From Mucilaginibacter flavidus (GTDB lineage Bacteria; Bacteroidota; Bacteroidia; Sphingobacteriales; Sphingobacteriaceae), in NCBI RefSeq assembly GCF_024055575.1, contig NZ_JAMXOE010000002.1:124001-188000 (forward strand): DNA of 64,000 bases. Direction: 5' to 3'. Position numbers and translations under genes: made by a program. The notes below the pieces were generated by a model, which worked only from the letters and a program-made list of their open reading frames with translations, ran no database searches and was not told the origin of the DNA. Within the stretch, counting starts at the first letter, position 1. Each line of letters begins with the position of its first letter. Shown here piece by piece: positions 63,713 to 64,000 of the stretch.

Positions 63713-64000
63713 CGTAATAATGTAATCGTTCCTTTTTTATTCACCTTCTCGCCGTTGGTTAAGGTAATTTCAACATAATAAACATACACCCCGGCCGGTT
63801 CTGCTTTGCCTTTAAAAGTGCCGTCCCACCCGTTTTGCTGGCTTTGCGACATAAACAGCAACTCGCCCCATTGGCTGTATACATAAAACTTAAGCGTCTT
63901 AATATTTTCGTTGTGTACATACACCACATCGTTTTTGCCATCGCCGTTGGGCGTAAAGGCATTGGCGACAAACACCTGGTCGATAAGGGGGTTAACCGCA
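63709..64000 (-). CDS. C-terminus of a type IX secretion cargo with CHU_C/type B sorting domain (partial)
   Basis: The frame is open to the window edge, giving 96 residues of a larger protein. The end is the gliding motility-associated C-terminal (CHU_C) domain: NAFTPNGDGKNDVVYV, LKFYVYSQWGELLFMSQ, NGWDGTFKGKAEPAGVYVYY, ending GTITLLR. Such domains mark cargo for type IX secretion (type B signal). The rest of the protein, often a large adhesin, is beyond the window. Confidence 0.92.
   Translation of the reverse strand, partial: AVNPLIDQVFVANAFTPNGDGKNDVVYVHNENIKTLKFYVYSQWGELLFMSQSQQNGWDGTFKGKAEPAGVYVYYVEITLTNGEKVNKKGTITLLR

Noticed and set aside
1..64000. tRNA, rRNA, prophage or integrated plasmid
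   Set aside because: No cloverleaf, ribosomal RNA, integrase or phage structural gene was recognised; apart from the single Y1 transposase the genes are chromosomal housekeeping or envelope functions.

Overview
The window reads as a chromosomal segment of a Bacteroidota bacterium, most likely Sphingobacteriaceae (Mucilaginibacter/Pedobacter-like). Reasons: lineage-typical families (DUF2480, DUF3108, DUF3109, DUF4834, DUF6427, YfhO, PorP/SprF, a CHU_C/type B sorting domain), the Ton motor layout exbB-exbD-exbD-tonB-pstS-TPR, a short NuoG, and recurrent TAnnTTTG -7 promoter elements in place of sigma70 boxes. Codon use and gene packing look even throughout. I saw no prophage, rRNA, tRNA or CRISPR array.

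Layout. (1) 1-11357, minus: a respiratory complex I operon nuoA-B-C-D-E-F-G-H-I-J-K-L-M (nuoM cut by the window edge), with an extra 59-residue membrane ORF between nuoE and nuoF and a NuoG that stops after its Fe-S domains. (2) 11438-17509, minus: exbB, two exbD, tonB, a small membrane protein, a PstS-like lipoprotein and a TPR protein. This is the energising machinery for TonB-dependent outer-membrane import, and a terminator separates it from nuoA. (3) 17886-19490: ATP-type PEP carboxykinase. (4) 19697-20952: an IS200/REP-associated tyrosine transposase bracketed by four ~174 bp composite palindromic units. (5) 21065-23990: an eIF1/SUI1 homologue, a lipid kinase and metK; metK is preceded by a convincing SAM-II-like riboswitch that starts just after its predicted promoter. 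(6) 24056-31182: a frameshifted ABATE/CGNR regulator, hypotheticals, DUF3109/DUF3108, DUF2480 and a PpiD-like foldase. (7) 31548-49640: two large YfhO paralogues flanking small membrane proteins, methyltransferases, glycosyltransferases, an acyltransferase, Xaa-Pro aminopeptidase, a tricorn-like S41 protease and a RelE-type toxin-antitoxin pair; this is a loose envelope/polysaccharide region. (8) 49791-57413: LptC, a beta-barrel protein, CoaX, PurQ, DUF6427, UvrB and Upp (housekeeping). (9) 57414-64000: an inverted-repeat-bounded membrane gene, YjjG, HicBA, DinB, an LpxH-like phosphoesterase, a glycosyltransferase, and a type IX secretion pair (CHU_C cargo end plus PorP/SprF).

The most striking non-genic property is that most longer intergenic gaps hold a palindromic or inverted-repeat element, from at least eight sequence families. 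Some lie inside operons, at start codons or within coding sequence, and in a few places they have shifted apparent gene starts. Coordinates include stop codons. Where the longest open frame began at TTG/GTG or inside a repeat, I moved the start to the best ATG. All function calls come from reading sequence and remembered families; no database search was run.
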